64,000 nucleotides of DNA. It comes from Liolophura sinensis (Eukaryota; Mollusca; Polyplacophora; Chitonida; Chitonidae). Below, piece by piece: positions 21,877-29,900 of this stretch. Under the pieces are notes generated by a model. It did no database searches. It saw nothing but the letters and a program-made list of their open reading frames with translations, and was not told where the DNA came from. Numbering within the stretch: position 1 is the stretch's first letter; each line of letters begins with the position of its first letter. The translations under genes and the position numbers were made by a program. The stretch is from positions 17,353,608 to 17,417,607 of the forward strand of contig NC_088299.1 of assembly GCF_032854445.1 (NCBI RefSeq). Direction: 5' to 3'.

Positions 21877-22121
21877 TATCATGTGTGAGGTCTTTTTCGG
21901 CAGTAGTTTTATTGTATTAACACTCTCTTTTAATGTGATCATATGTTTTTATTTTCCAGAAGCTGCGACTATTTGATGGAGACAGTGGAAGGTTGTTGTT
22001 AACAAGTGAGTGCGTGGACAGTTTTCTCAACAAAGAGGAACTTTTTAGTGGCTCAACAGTAATATTGGAGTATGTGAACGAGGGCATAGATGTAATAGAC
22101 AATACAGATGTTTACAGGTAA
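15169..22121 (+). CDS. ZFAND1: AN1-type zinc finger protein ZFAND1 (eight coding exons; one frame-breaking base)
   Basis: Double AN1 zinc-finger protein; in mammals ZFAND1 recruits p97/VCP and the proteasome to arsenite-induced stress granules and aids their clearance. Exons: 15169-15223, 17415-17457, 18049-18088, 18626-18753, 19517-19608, 20162-20362, 20836-20916, 21960-22121. With one surplus base removed from exon 6 they total 801 nt, 266 residues, near the 268 I recall for human. Two AN1 fingers keep the exact CX4CX9CX2CX4CX2HX5HXC spacing: C10, C15, C25, C28, C33, H36, H42, C44 and C64, C69, C79, C82, C87, H90, H96, C98. Next come KTAAKVALMKLK and a ubiquitin-like C-terminal half with WSIGRIIDNIA, LRNDNN and VILEYVN. 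The start gives the family's short MAE...GQHC N-terminus. Odd points: a frameshift at 20250-20255 and a tail that runs into a tandem repeat. Confidence 0.94.
15224..17414 (+). other. ZFAND1: ZFAND1 intron 1
   Basis: 2.2 kb, AT-rich; I see no gene, SINE or tandem repeat. The minus-strand open frame at 16545-16847 has no recognisable similarity. Confidence 0.8.
17415..17457 (+). CDS. ZFAND1: ZFAND1 coding exon 2
   Basis: 43 nt, FLPFTCDGCGQIF plus split codons at both ends (Asp and Cys). Acceptor TTTCTGCAG, donor GTAAGT. Confidence 0.94.
17458..18048 (+). other. ZFAND1: ZFAND1 intron 2, containing an exon-4 ghost
   Basis: Donor GTAAGT, acceptor CTTTTTTCAG. Holds the decayed exon-4 copy and nothing else recognised. 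A 176-codon open frame crosses it in a non-homologous frame. Confidence 0.85.
17712..17800 (+). pseudogene. ZFAND1: Decayed duplicate of ZFAND1 exon 4
   Basis: About 82 bp align without gaps to 18657-18740, with roughly four fifths of positions identical by eye; the shared core is AAGGGGAGAGAACTGATG. In the homologous frame it reads DPKSCPCSVPICKGRELMKV and then CSHY where the real exon has CPHC, so a zinc-binding Cys is lost. No acceptor immediately precedes it and in-frame stops lie just upstream. It sits before exon 3, out of order. Confidence 0.85.
18049..18088 (+). CDS. ZFAND1: ZFAND1 coding exon 3
   Basis: 40 nt, completes Cys33 and encodes LDHRSKDAHSCSM, the His/Cys end of AN1-1. Acceptor CTTTTTTCAG, donor GTTTGT. 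Confidence 0.92.
18089..18625 (+). other. ZFAND1: ZFAND1 intron 3
   Basis: Donor GTTTGT, acceptor TTTTTAG. No internal feature seen. Confidence 0.85.
18626..18753 (+). CDS. ZFAND1: ZFAND1 coding exon 4 (AN1-2)
   Basis: Encodes VLVDKTLPDYEGPKSYPCSM, then PDCKGRELMEVICPHCQLNF, with five of the eight ligands of AN1-2. Acceptor TTGTTTTTAG, donor GTACCT. A decayed copy lies upstream at 17712-17800. Confidence 0.95.
18754..19516 (+). other. ZFAND1: ZFAND1 intron 4
   Basis: Contains at 18880-18960 a piece of a dispersed motif (AAAACACTTTTCAAAGATCA, then CTCTCAGAAT) that recurs at 43975-44040 and, inverted, at 39800-39850 and 43640-43690. Otherwise nothing seen. Confidence 0.75.
19517..19608 (+). 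CDS. ZFAND1: ZFAND1 coding exon 5
   Basis: Encodes HRHQVEHDCEKL, closing AN1-2, and a Pro-rich linker RGPPPVSKTAEHVKQIL. Acceptor CATTTCAG, donor GTAAGT. Confidence 0.95.
19609..20161 (+). other. ZFAND1: ZFAND1 intron 5, with SINE fragment
   Basis: 19984-20078 carries a strongly diverged minus-strand piece of SINE family 2 (GGTGGGAGGAAACTGGGCAG and a GGAAGACCTT-like stretch). No gene. Confidence 0.7.
20162..20362 (+). CDS. ZFAND1: ZFAND1 coding exon 6, with +1 base frame disruption
   Basis: Encodes a basic linker (KARKGRGPKSSKTAAKVALM, then KLK), then in the next frame MKACGDKGLPETEKVYFNVA and LPLDGPVRHKAMFFSK. The switch falls in a run of six A at 20250-20255, where five would keep the frame. 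Read as it stands, the frame ends at TGA (20284-20286). Acceptor CATTGACAG, donor GTTAGA. Length 201 nt, 200 expected from the phases. Confidence 0.9.
20363..20835 (+). other. ZFAND1: ZFAND1 intron 6, about half SINE
   Basis: Donor GTTAGA, acceptor TTATTTGCAG. Contains the SINE copy at 20510-20742. Open frames of 109-143 codons here run through the SINE and are not genes. Confidence 0.85.
20510..20742 (-). mobile_element. SINE family 2 copy in ZFAND1 intron 6
   Basis: Plus strand begins TTTGATTGGTGTTTTACGCC and continues through the TACTCAAGAATATTTTACTT tail region to GGGTCATTACGG of the tRNA-like head. The head is diverged and the A-box end is missing. Confidence 0.85.
20836..20916 (+). CDS. 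ZFAND1: ZFAND1 coding exon 7
   Basis: 27 codons: TWSIGRIIDNIATLCDLRND and NNTAALK. Acceptor TTATTTGCAG, donor GTGAGG. Matches the conserved WSIGKAID/LRNDNN region. Confidence 0.96.
20917..21959 (+). other. ZFAND1: ZFAND1 intron 7
   Basis: Holds an (AT)n microsatellite at 21845-21873. The 74-codon open frame at 21034-21258 has no recognisable similarity. A stretch at 21450-21560 is CpG-richer than its surroundings but carries no motif I can name. Confidence 0.8.
21845..21873. repeat. (AT)n microsatellite
   Basis: About 14 uninterrupted AT dinucleotides in ZFAND1 intron 7. Confidence 0.95.
21960..22121 (+). CDS. ZFAND1: ZFAND1 coding exon 8 and stop
   Basis: Encodes KLRLFDGDSGRLLL, then FSGSTVILEYVNEG, and a lineage-specific tail IDVIDNTDVYR before TAA at 22119-22121. 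The tail coincides with the first unit of a degenerate tandem repeat. Acceptor TATTTTCCAG. Confidence 0.94.
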   Translation, partial: KLRLFDGDSGRLLLTSECVDSFLNKEELFSGSTVILEYVNEGIDVIDNTDVYR

Positions 22122-22830
22122 CACAGGTGTGATGGACAATTCAGATGTCTACAGATGACTTGACATAATGAGCAATATAAATGCTTACATCTGAAGCAGA
22201 TATGACAAGCAAAGCAGAGGCCAGTGTTAGACAGATCAGATAGACCATCCAGATGTCTACAGCTGACAGATGTTATAGATAACCCAGATGACACAGATGT
22301 GGTAGACAATGCAGATATCTGAATGTGACACGTGATAGGCAGTACAGATGCTTAAAGCAGGTACAGATATGGTGAGCAAAATATATGCTTTTATTTTACA
22401 TGTGATAGACAATAGAGATGTCTACAGATCAGATACATGTGATTCACAATCCAGATGTCAACAGATAACACAGATGTAATAGACAGTGCAAATGTCTACA
22501 GAAGTTATGGATTTGGTAGGCAATATTGATGTCTACAAATTACCCAGACGACATTACACATGTCCACGGATGGCAGATACGATAGGCAATACAAGTGCCT
22601 AGAGTTCACATGTGTGTAGGCACTACAGTTGATTCATATGTGATAGACAATACAGTTGCCTACGAATGGCACAGATTTGGTAAACAATTCAGATATCTAC
22701 AGTTGTCTCGTGCTAGACAATACAGATGTCTGCAGATGGTACATATTTGGTAGACAATCCAGATGACTACAGTTGATCCATATGTGATAGACAATACAGA
22801 CGTTATTGACTACACCATCTGTAGTTGAAA
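22086..22830. repeat. Degenerate tandem repeat starting inside ZFAND1 exon 8
   Basis: Irregular units of about 38-46 bp built from GATAGACAATACAGATGTCT plus an ACAGATG(A/G)CACAGATGTG-like part, decaying towards 23060. The first unit lies in frame in ZFAND1 and supplies its last residues, stop codon and presumably the start of the 3' UTR. Confidence 0.85.
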
Positions 22831-23098
22831 CTGAGATATATAGACAAGTACATGTACATATATGTAATGATGCTATATATCACATGTGCACATTGGACAT
22901 TTAGTTGGCAAAGGAGATAGACAACAGGGATGTCTGCAGATCACACAGAAGTTGAACAATGCATCCTTCTGATGACAGATAGAATCAACATTAATATTGA
23001 CACCATCTTAAATGGCATAAGAGACAACACGTTAGCAGTCATTTCAGATGTCAAGTGACACAGATGCGGATTATATCTAAAATGGCTACTTAAAACTC

Positions 23099-23232
23099 GA
23101 TGGGACCTCTGTGGCTGAAGGGGTTAACATGCCAGCATTACGTAATGACCCAGGAGCCTCCCACTAATGCGGTCGCTATGAATTTAAGTCCAGTTAATCC
23201 TGGCTCCCTCTCCTGTCGTACCTGGAAAGCTG
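23099..23232 (+). mobile_element. SINE family 2 head fragment
   Basis: Carries GACCTCTGTGGCTGAAGGGG, then TACGTAATGACCCAGGAG and AATGCGGTCGCTATGAATTT, the tRNA-derived head, but no tail; the B box is mutated. Confidence 0.75.
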
Positions 23233-23647
23233 ACTTTTCAAAGGTTTTTGAGAGCTCTTAAAAGTTGTTAATGTAAAAAAAGCTAAAATATGAAGGTTCA
23301 TCTTGAAGACAGCTGAAAACTGTGCGGAACAATACTTTCATTTATTTCTTCAGATTTTTTTAAGAGTGTTAAAAGCCATTCAAATATTTGATTGCTGTGG
23401 TGGGCTTTCTGTGCCATACTGACGGTATCTAGGAACTCTGACGTCACATCACCTTTCTTCCTGATGTTTACCTGACGAAAGGAGTTTTTGGGAACATTTT
23501 TGTAGTAATCTTTTACTGATAAGTAAAAAGAGTTATTCTAACATTCAGAGTTGTGAAGAGTTGGATAAGCTTCCTGTGACGTCAGAGTTATTAACATATG
23601 AATTCAAATGTTGAGCGCTTTTAACTCTTTACACAAAAATCTTCAAA

Positions 23648-23653
23648 AATAAA
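23648..23653 (+). terminator. ZFAND1: Possible distal poly(A) signal for ZFAND1
   Basis: First AATAAA I find downstream of the stop codon, 1.5 kb away and beyond the degenerate repeat. A nearer non-canonical signal may be used instead. Confidence 0.2.
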
Positions 23654-24387
23654 TATTTATGCATAGTTTTAAGTGGTCTATTTAGTCATGCATATTTCGA
23701 TTTTTAGAGGCTTTTTCCTTTAAATACGTTTGTCTCTCAGTCTGTCTGTCCATCCGCATTCGTGTCCGAGTTATGGCTCAAACAGTTTTCCACATGGAGT
23801 TTTAATTTTTGGTGGATACATGGATACACAGATGACGATGTGTCGCGACCCACATTTGTCCATTTTCGAGGCTGTCATGGTAACCAGATAGCCATTTTCC
23901 TTATGTGTACAGTATAAATAGAAATGATTTCATGTCCAGACAACTGCAACTGTTTTCTGCAGAAAATTTTTGTTTGTGTGGATACATTTTTCCATTTGCG
24001 CAGTTGTCATGGTATCAACATACTTATCATCAACACCCATGATTCCCATCAGGGGCTATACTCCCCACAGTGCTGCTGGTATTCCTATATATGTTTCAAA
24101 TAATTGCATTTGTTGGTGCCTGTATTGTGTTCACCTGAACTCTTGTTTATGTTATTTTGACCGTTCTTGAAATTCTTGAATTTAATGGGAGTTAAGTTGA
24201 ACCCAGATCATTTGAGCTATGTGCTATTAGTCAACATAAAGTGAAATCCTTAAGTGTGCAAGTCTTTTTATTTCCTTAACACTTGGTTACATGTACTAGT
24301 CCTGCAATTCAGTCCCCTGCTAATACATACGTCAGCCATTAGATATGCCTAGGCGAATCCTCAGATATCTTCACAATGGCACCATTG

Positions 24388-24522
24388 GGTGTGTGTGTGT
24401 GTGTGTGTTGGGGGGGGGGGGGGTGCGCCACCTGATCGGTGATCAGGTGAGAAACACTTGGCCAATCATTTCGTGTTCTATTCCTATTTTTTTGTGGGGG
24501 GGGGGGGGGGGGGGGGAGGGGT
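24388..24522. repeat. (TG)n and two long G-runs flanking a palindrome
   Basis: A (TG)n run passes into 14 G (24410-24423). A second run of about 21 G is at 24496-24516. Between them CACCTGATC-GGT-GATCAGGTG (24429-24449) forms a perfect 9-bp-arm hairpin. Confidence 0.9.
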
Positions 24523-25598
24523 GATGGGCTTAATATCCATCTGGGGCTAATGAATCCTTGTCTGATAAAAGGGTTTTGTCCTCAGGGTGAAATGATGTAA
24601 CCTCTGACATGAGGGGATGTCATTGATGACCAGCTCATGGAAAGTTGTTCACAAGTGAAAGTTCAAATTGATTGTCACCTTTCTCCGCCTACCACTAGCT
24701 CACTAAGAGTATAATACTTGAGTGACGAATGCTGCAAGCTGGCACATGTTGTGCTGATGACAAAGGAGTGTGCGTGCATACGGTGAAAAAATGTGGCTCT
24801 GAAATTCAAGTAGTGTTTACCTTAATAACCAGAAGTTCTAGCTGCTGCTTCGTCTCACCATGCCTGAGGAGTGTCAGGTGTAACCGGAGAACATCGCTTT
24901 CAAGCTTTGAATGAAAAGTGGAATGACATCAAGATATGCTGTTATCAGTGATATGCGTGAAACAGCAGGTCAAATGCAGCGGTTTCTGTTGCCCAGTTGG
25001 TTTGGAGAAGAACTTGAAAACCCTTGGAGCAGTTGTGAGGAACAAACATCAGAGGACAGCCTGGTTTTGTTTTTATACAGCAATGTGTGAAAAAGTACGA
25101 ATCCGTAACAGTGACATGGTGAAAATACCAACACAGATCAATTCCAATCTGTTTAAAAACACTCTCAGCTGCCATGCTTCAGTGCCTGTGAACTTCATAT
25201 ATATGTGTACCACTTTGCATGGTGAGCATGACCAGATCTATGCAGAAACAGTGGCTGATTGAAAGAATGAAGAGTGCACCGCTTTAGACCGACTTGTTGT
25301 GGGCGGGCAATGCATTTCCCTATACCACCAGCTTATTTATTAAAACAGCTTTCAAAGATACATATATGGACTAAATAAAAATAAAATTCAGAGCGCATTC
25401 ATAAGCTTTAATCTTATCGTACTATTTGGTTGAAAGTTCACTTTATTAATAACAATCCCAGATTGTTGGAGGTTATACTATAAAGTGTGTTGGCTTTCCT
25501 CGTCTAAGAGGACATTTTTGGACTGAGAAAGTATAATTTGCAAAAGCGTAATGGCACTGATGACCAGGCATATATGTAGATGAGACTATATCGTAACC

Positions 25599-25855
25599 CT
25601 TATGATTGGGGCCTCGACTTGTAAACTTGGGGCCTTGACTTGTAACTTGGGGCCCTGACTTGTAAACTTGGGGCCCTGACTTGTAAACTTGGGGCCCTGA
25701 CTTGTAACTTGGGGCCCTGACTTGTAAACTTGGGGCCTTGACTTGTAACTTGGGGCCCTGACTTGTAAACTTGGGGCCTTGACTTGTAACTTGGGGCCTT
25801 GACTTGTAACTTGGGGCCCTGACTTGAAAACTTGGGGCCCTGACTTGTAAACTCT
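25599..25855. repeat. Minisatellite E, about 20-22 bp unit
   Basis: Tandem copies of GGGGCC(C/T)TGACTTGTAA(A)CTT, twelve or so, with alternate units of 20 and 22 bp. Sharp borders. Confidence 0.95.
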
Positions 25856-26197
25856 CTGCTCTGACTTCAAAAGACGGGGATTAAAACAATTTTCTCTTCC
25901 AAAAGAATTTTTTTTCACCATGCAATTTTTCAAAATGTCACTTTTACAGCTCCTTTGGAAAACAGTCTCTTCAATCCCACCATCTTCCCGGGTCGTAATC
26001 TTTTGCTGAGCTCAAGAGTGCTGTGACTGTTTGCCTTCAATCTTGGGTAGTAGTAGGACTTCGCTGAAAGTTGTAAATGTGTAAAACAATATAACTGTTA
26101 ATCTTGTCCATACAAAACAAATTTATTAACTTAAGTATATTCGAAGGGTAGTATTCTGTGTAGGCTGATAAAACTATACCTAATGTGAAGTCCTTAA

Positions 26198-26410
26198 ATT
26201 TGTCATCACAACCAGTGTGGTGGTGTCATCACAACCAGTGTGGTGTTGTCATCACAACCAGTGGGCTGTTGCCATCACAACCAATGTGTTGTTGTCATCA
26301 CAACCAGTGTGGTGTTCTCATCACAACCAATGTGGTGTTGTCATCACAACCAGTGTGGTGTTCTCATCACAATCAATGCCGTGTTGTCATCACAACCAAT
26401 GTGGTGTTAT
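26198..26410. repeat. Minisatellite F, 23-24 bp unit
   Basis: Nine copies of a unit near TCATCACAACCAGTGTGGTG. Three short overlapping frames are open through it only by chance. Confidence 0.95.
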
Positions 26411-26577
26411 CTTCAGACTCAAACTAAACTGGTGTATTTCTGTAAATCACACTGAAAGTTGCTCTGTTTATGTGCGAAAAAGGTAGGTATCCTTATGCAT
26501 AGCCGTACAATAATATAAAATGATAAAATACCTGACCTCGTGCTGCATACTAAGTTATATCTTTTCTGGCCTTTTGA

Positions 26578-26842
26578 TTTATTTATTTATTTATTTATTT
26601 GATTGGTGCTTTATGCCGTACTTAAGAATATTTCACTTATGCCACGGTGGCCAGCATTGTGATGGGTGGAAACCAGGCACAGCCCGGGGGAAACCCACGA
26701 CCATCCGCAGGTTTTTGCCAGACCTTCCCACATACAGCCGGAGAGGAAGCCAGCATGAGTTGGACTTGAACTCACAGCGACCGCATTGGTGAGAGACTCC
26801 TAGGTCATTACGCTGCCTTAGCGTACTAACCAACTGAGCCAA
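26578..26842 (-). mobile_element. SINE family 2, nearly complete, with target-site duplication
   Basis: Minus strand: tRNA-like head (CTCAGTTGGTTAGTACGC), GACCTAGGAGTCTCTCACCA, B box GAGTTCAAGTCC, body CATCACAATGCTGGCCACCG, tail ending in an (AAAT)n run. Flanked by GCCTTTTGA at 26569-26577 and 26843-26851, a perfect 9-bp duplication. Confidence 0.92.
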
Positions 26843-26982
26843 GCCTTTTGAATGATGTATTCAAGGACAAATAAAGTAGATAACAATGTATTTCTTTTTC
26901 CACGAGTTGTACATGTATGTGTGTGCTTTCATACAAATATCATATTGAACCATCACGGACCCATCATCGGGCAGTTTTTGCT

Positions 26983-29900
26983 CTCCGTTTTCCTCTGTGG
27001 TTATACACCAGTCACTGGTTTACAAAATGCTCTCCATTTTCCTCTGTGGTTATACACCAGACACTGTGGTTTACAGAATGCTCTCTGTTTTCCTCTGTGG
27101 TTATACACCAGACACTGTGGTTTACAGAATGCTCTCTGTTTTCCTCTGTGGTTATACACCAGACACTGTGGTTTACAGAATGCTCTCTGTTTTCCTCTGT
27201 GGTTATACACCAGACACTGTGGGTTACAGAATGCTCTCCGTTTTCCTCTGTGGTTATACACCAGACACTGTGGTTTACAGAATGCTCTCCGTTTTCCTCT
27301 GTGGTTATACACCAGACACTGTGGTTTACAGAATGCTCTCCGTTTTCCTCTGTGGTTATACACCAGACACTGTGGTTTACAGAATGCTCTCCGTTTTCCT
27401 CTGTGGTTATACACCAGTCACTGTGGGTTACAGAATGCTCTCCGTTTTCCTCTGTGATTATACACCAGACACTGTGGTTTACAGAATGCTCTCCGTTTTC
27501 CTCTGTGGTTATACACCAGACACTGTGGTTTACAGAATGCTCTCTCTTTTCCTCTGTGGTTATACACCAGTCACTGTGATTTACAAAATGCTCTCTGTTT
27601 TCCTCTGTGGTTATACACCAGACACTGTGGTTTACAGAATGCTGTCCGTTTTCCTCTGTGGTTATACACCAGACACTGTGGTTTACAGAATGCTCTCTGT
27701 TTTCCTCTGTGGTTATACACCAGTCACTGTGATTTACAAAATGCTCTCTGTTTTCCTCTGTGGTTATACACCAGACACTGTGGTTTACAGAATGCTCTCT
27801 GTTTTCCTCTGTGGTTATATACCAGACACTGTGGTTTACAGAATGCTTTCTGTTTTCCTCTGTGGTTATACACCAGCTACTGTGGTTTACAGAATGCTCT
27901 CTGTTTTCCTCTGTGGTTATACACCAGACACTGTGGTTTACAAAATGCTGTCCGTTTTTCTCTGCGGTTATACACCAGACACTGTGGTTTACAGAATGCT
28001 CTCTCTTTTCCTCTGTGGTTATACACCAGTCACTGTGATTTACAAAATGCTCTCTGTTTTCCTCTGTGGTTATACACCAGACACTGTGGTTTACAGAATG
28101 CTGTCCGTTTTCCTCTGTGGTTATACACCAGACACTGTGGTTTACAGAATGCTCTCTGTTTTCCTCTGTGGTTATACACCAGTCACTGTGATTTACAAAA
28201 TGCTCTCTGTTTTCCTCTGTGGTTATACACCAGACACTGTGGTTTACAGAATGCTCTCTGTTTTCCTCTGTGGTTATATACCAGACACTGTGGTTTACAG
28301 AATGCTTTCTGTTTTCCTCTGTGGTTATACACCAGCTACTGTGGTTTACAGAATGCTCTCTGTTTTCCTCTGTGGTTATACACCAGACACTGTGGTTTAC
28401 AAAATGCTGTCCGTTTTTCTCTGCGGTTATACACCAGACACTGTGGTTTACAGAATGCTCTCCATTTTCCTCTGTGGTTATACACCAGTCACTGTGGTTT
28501 ACAAAATGTTCTCTGTTTTCCTCTGTGTTATACACCAGTCACTGTGGTTTACAAAATGCTTTCTGTTTTCCTCTGTGGTTATACACCAGACACTGGTTTA
28601 CAAAATGCTCTCTGTTTTCCTCTGTGATTATACACCAGACACTGTGGTTTACAGAATGCTGTCTGTTTTCCTCTGTGGTTATACACCATTCACTGTGATT
28701 TACAAAATGTTCTCTGTTTTCCTCTGTGGTTATACACCAGTCACTGTGATTTACAAAATGCTCTCTGTTTTCCTCTGTGGTTATACACCAGACACTGTGG
28801 TTTACAGAATGCTCTTCGTTTTCCTCTGTGGTTATACACCAGACACTGTGATTTACAAAATGTTCTCTGTTTTCCTCTGTCATTATACACCAGACACTGT
28901 GGTTTACAGAATGCTCTCTGTTTTTCTCTGTGGTTATACACCAGTCACTCTGGTTTACAAAATGCTCTCTGTTTTCCTCTGTCATTATACACCAGACACT
29001 GTGGTTTACAGAATGCTCTCTGTTTTCCTCTGTGGTTATACACCAGTCACTGTGATTTACAAAATGTTCTCTGTTTTCCTCTGTGATTATACACCAGTCA
29101 CTGTGATTTACAAAATGTTCTCCGTTTTCCTCTGTGGTTATACACCAGGCACTGTGATTTACAAAATGCTCTCCATTTTCCTCTGTGGTTATACACCAGT
29201 CACTGTGGTTTACAAAATGCTCTCTGTTTTCCTCTGTGGTTATACACCAGACACTGTGGTTTACAGAATGCTCTCTGTTTTCCTCTGTGGTTATACACCA
29301 GTCACTGTGGTTTACAAAATGTTCTCTGTTTTCCTCTGTGGTTATACACCAGGCACTGTGGTTTACAGAATGCTCTCTGTTTTCCTCTGTGCTTATACAC
29401 CAGACACTGTGATTTACAAAATGTTCTCTGTTTTCCTCTGTGGTTATACACCAGACACTGTGGTTTACAGAATGCTCTCTGTTTTCCTCTGTGGTTATAC
29501 ACCAGGCACTGTGATTTACAAAATGCTCTCTGTTTTCCTCTGTGGTTATACACCAGACACTGTGATTTACAGAATGCTCTCTTTTTTCCTCTGTGGTTAT
29601 ACACCAGACACTGTGGTTTACAGAATGCTCTCTGTTTTCCTCTGTGGTTATACACCAGGCACTGTGGTTTACAGAATGCTCTCTGTTTTCCTCTGTGGTT
29701 ATACACCAGTCACTGTGGTTTACAGAATGCTCTCTGTTTTCCTCTGTGGTTATACACCAGTCACTGTGGTTTACAGAATGCTCTCTGTTTTCCTCTGTGG
29801 TTATACACCAGTCACTGTGATTTACAAAATGCTGTCCATTTTCCTCTGTGGTTATACACCAGGCACTGTGATTTACGAAATGCTGTCCATTTTCCTCTGT

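Larger units (their letters stand above)
22831..25598. other. Downstream flank of ZFAND1; no gene seen
   Basis: Contains a SINE head fragment (23099-23232), a candidate AATAAA (23648-23653), a stretch at 23745-24075 that looks like an old interspersed repeat, and the G-runs near 24.4 kb. Open frames at 24729-25262 have no recognised similarity. Confidence 0.6.

Noticed and set aside
24729-25262. Open frames on both strands as a gene after ZFAND1
   Set aside because: No recognisable domain, no consistent frame and no convincing splice sites; left as unexplained sequence.
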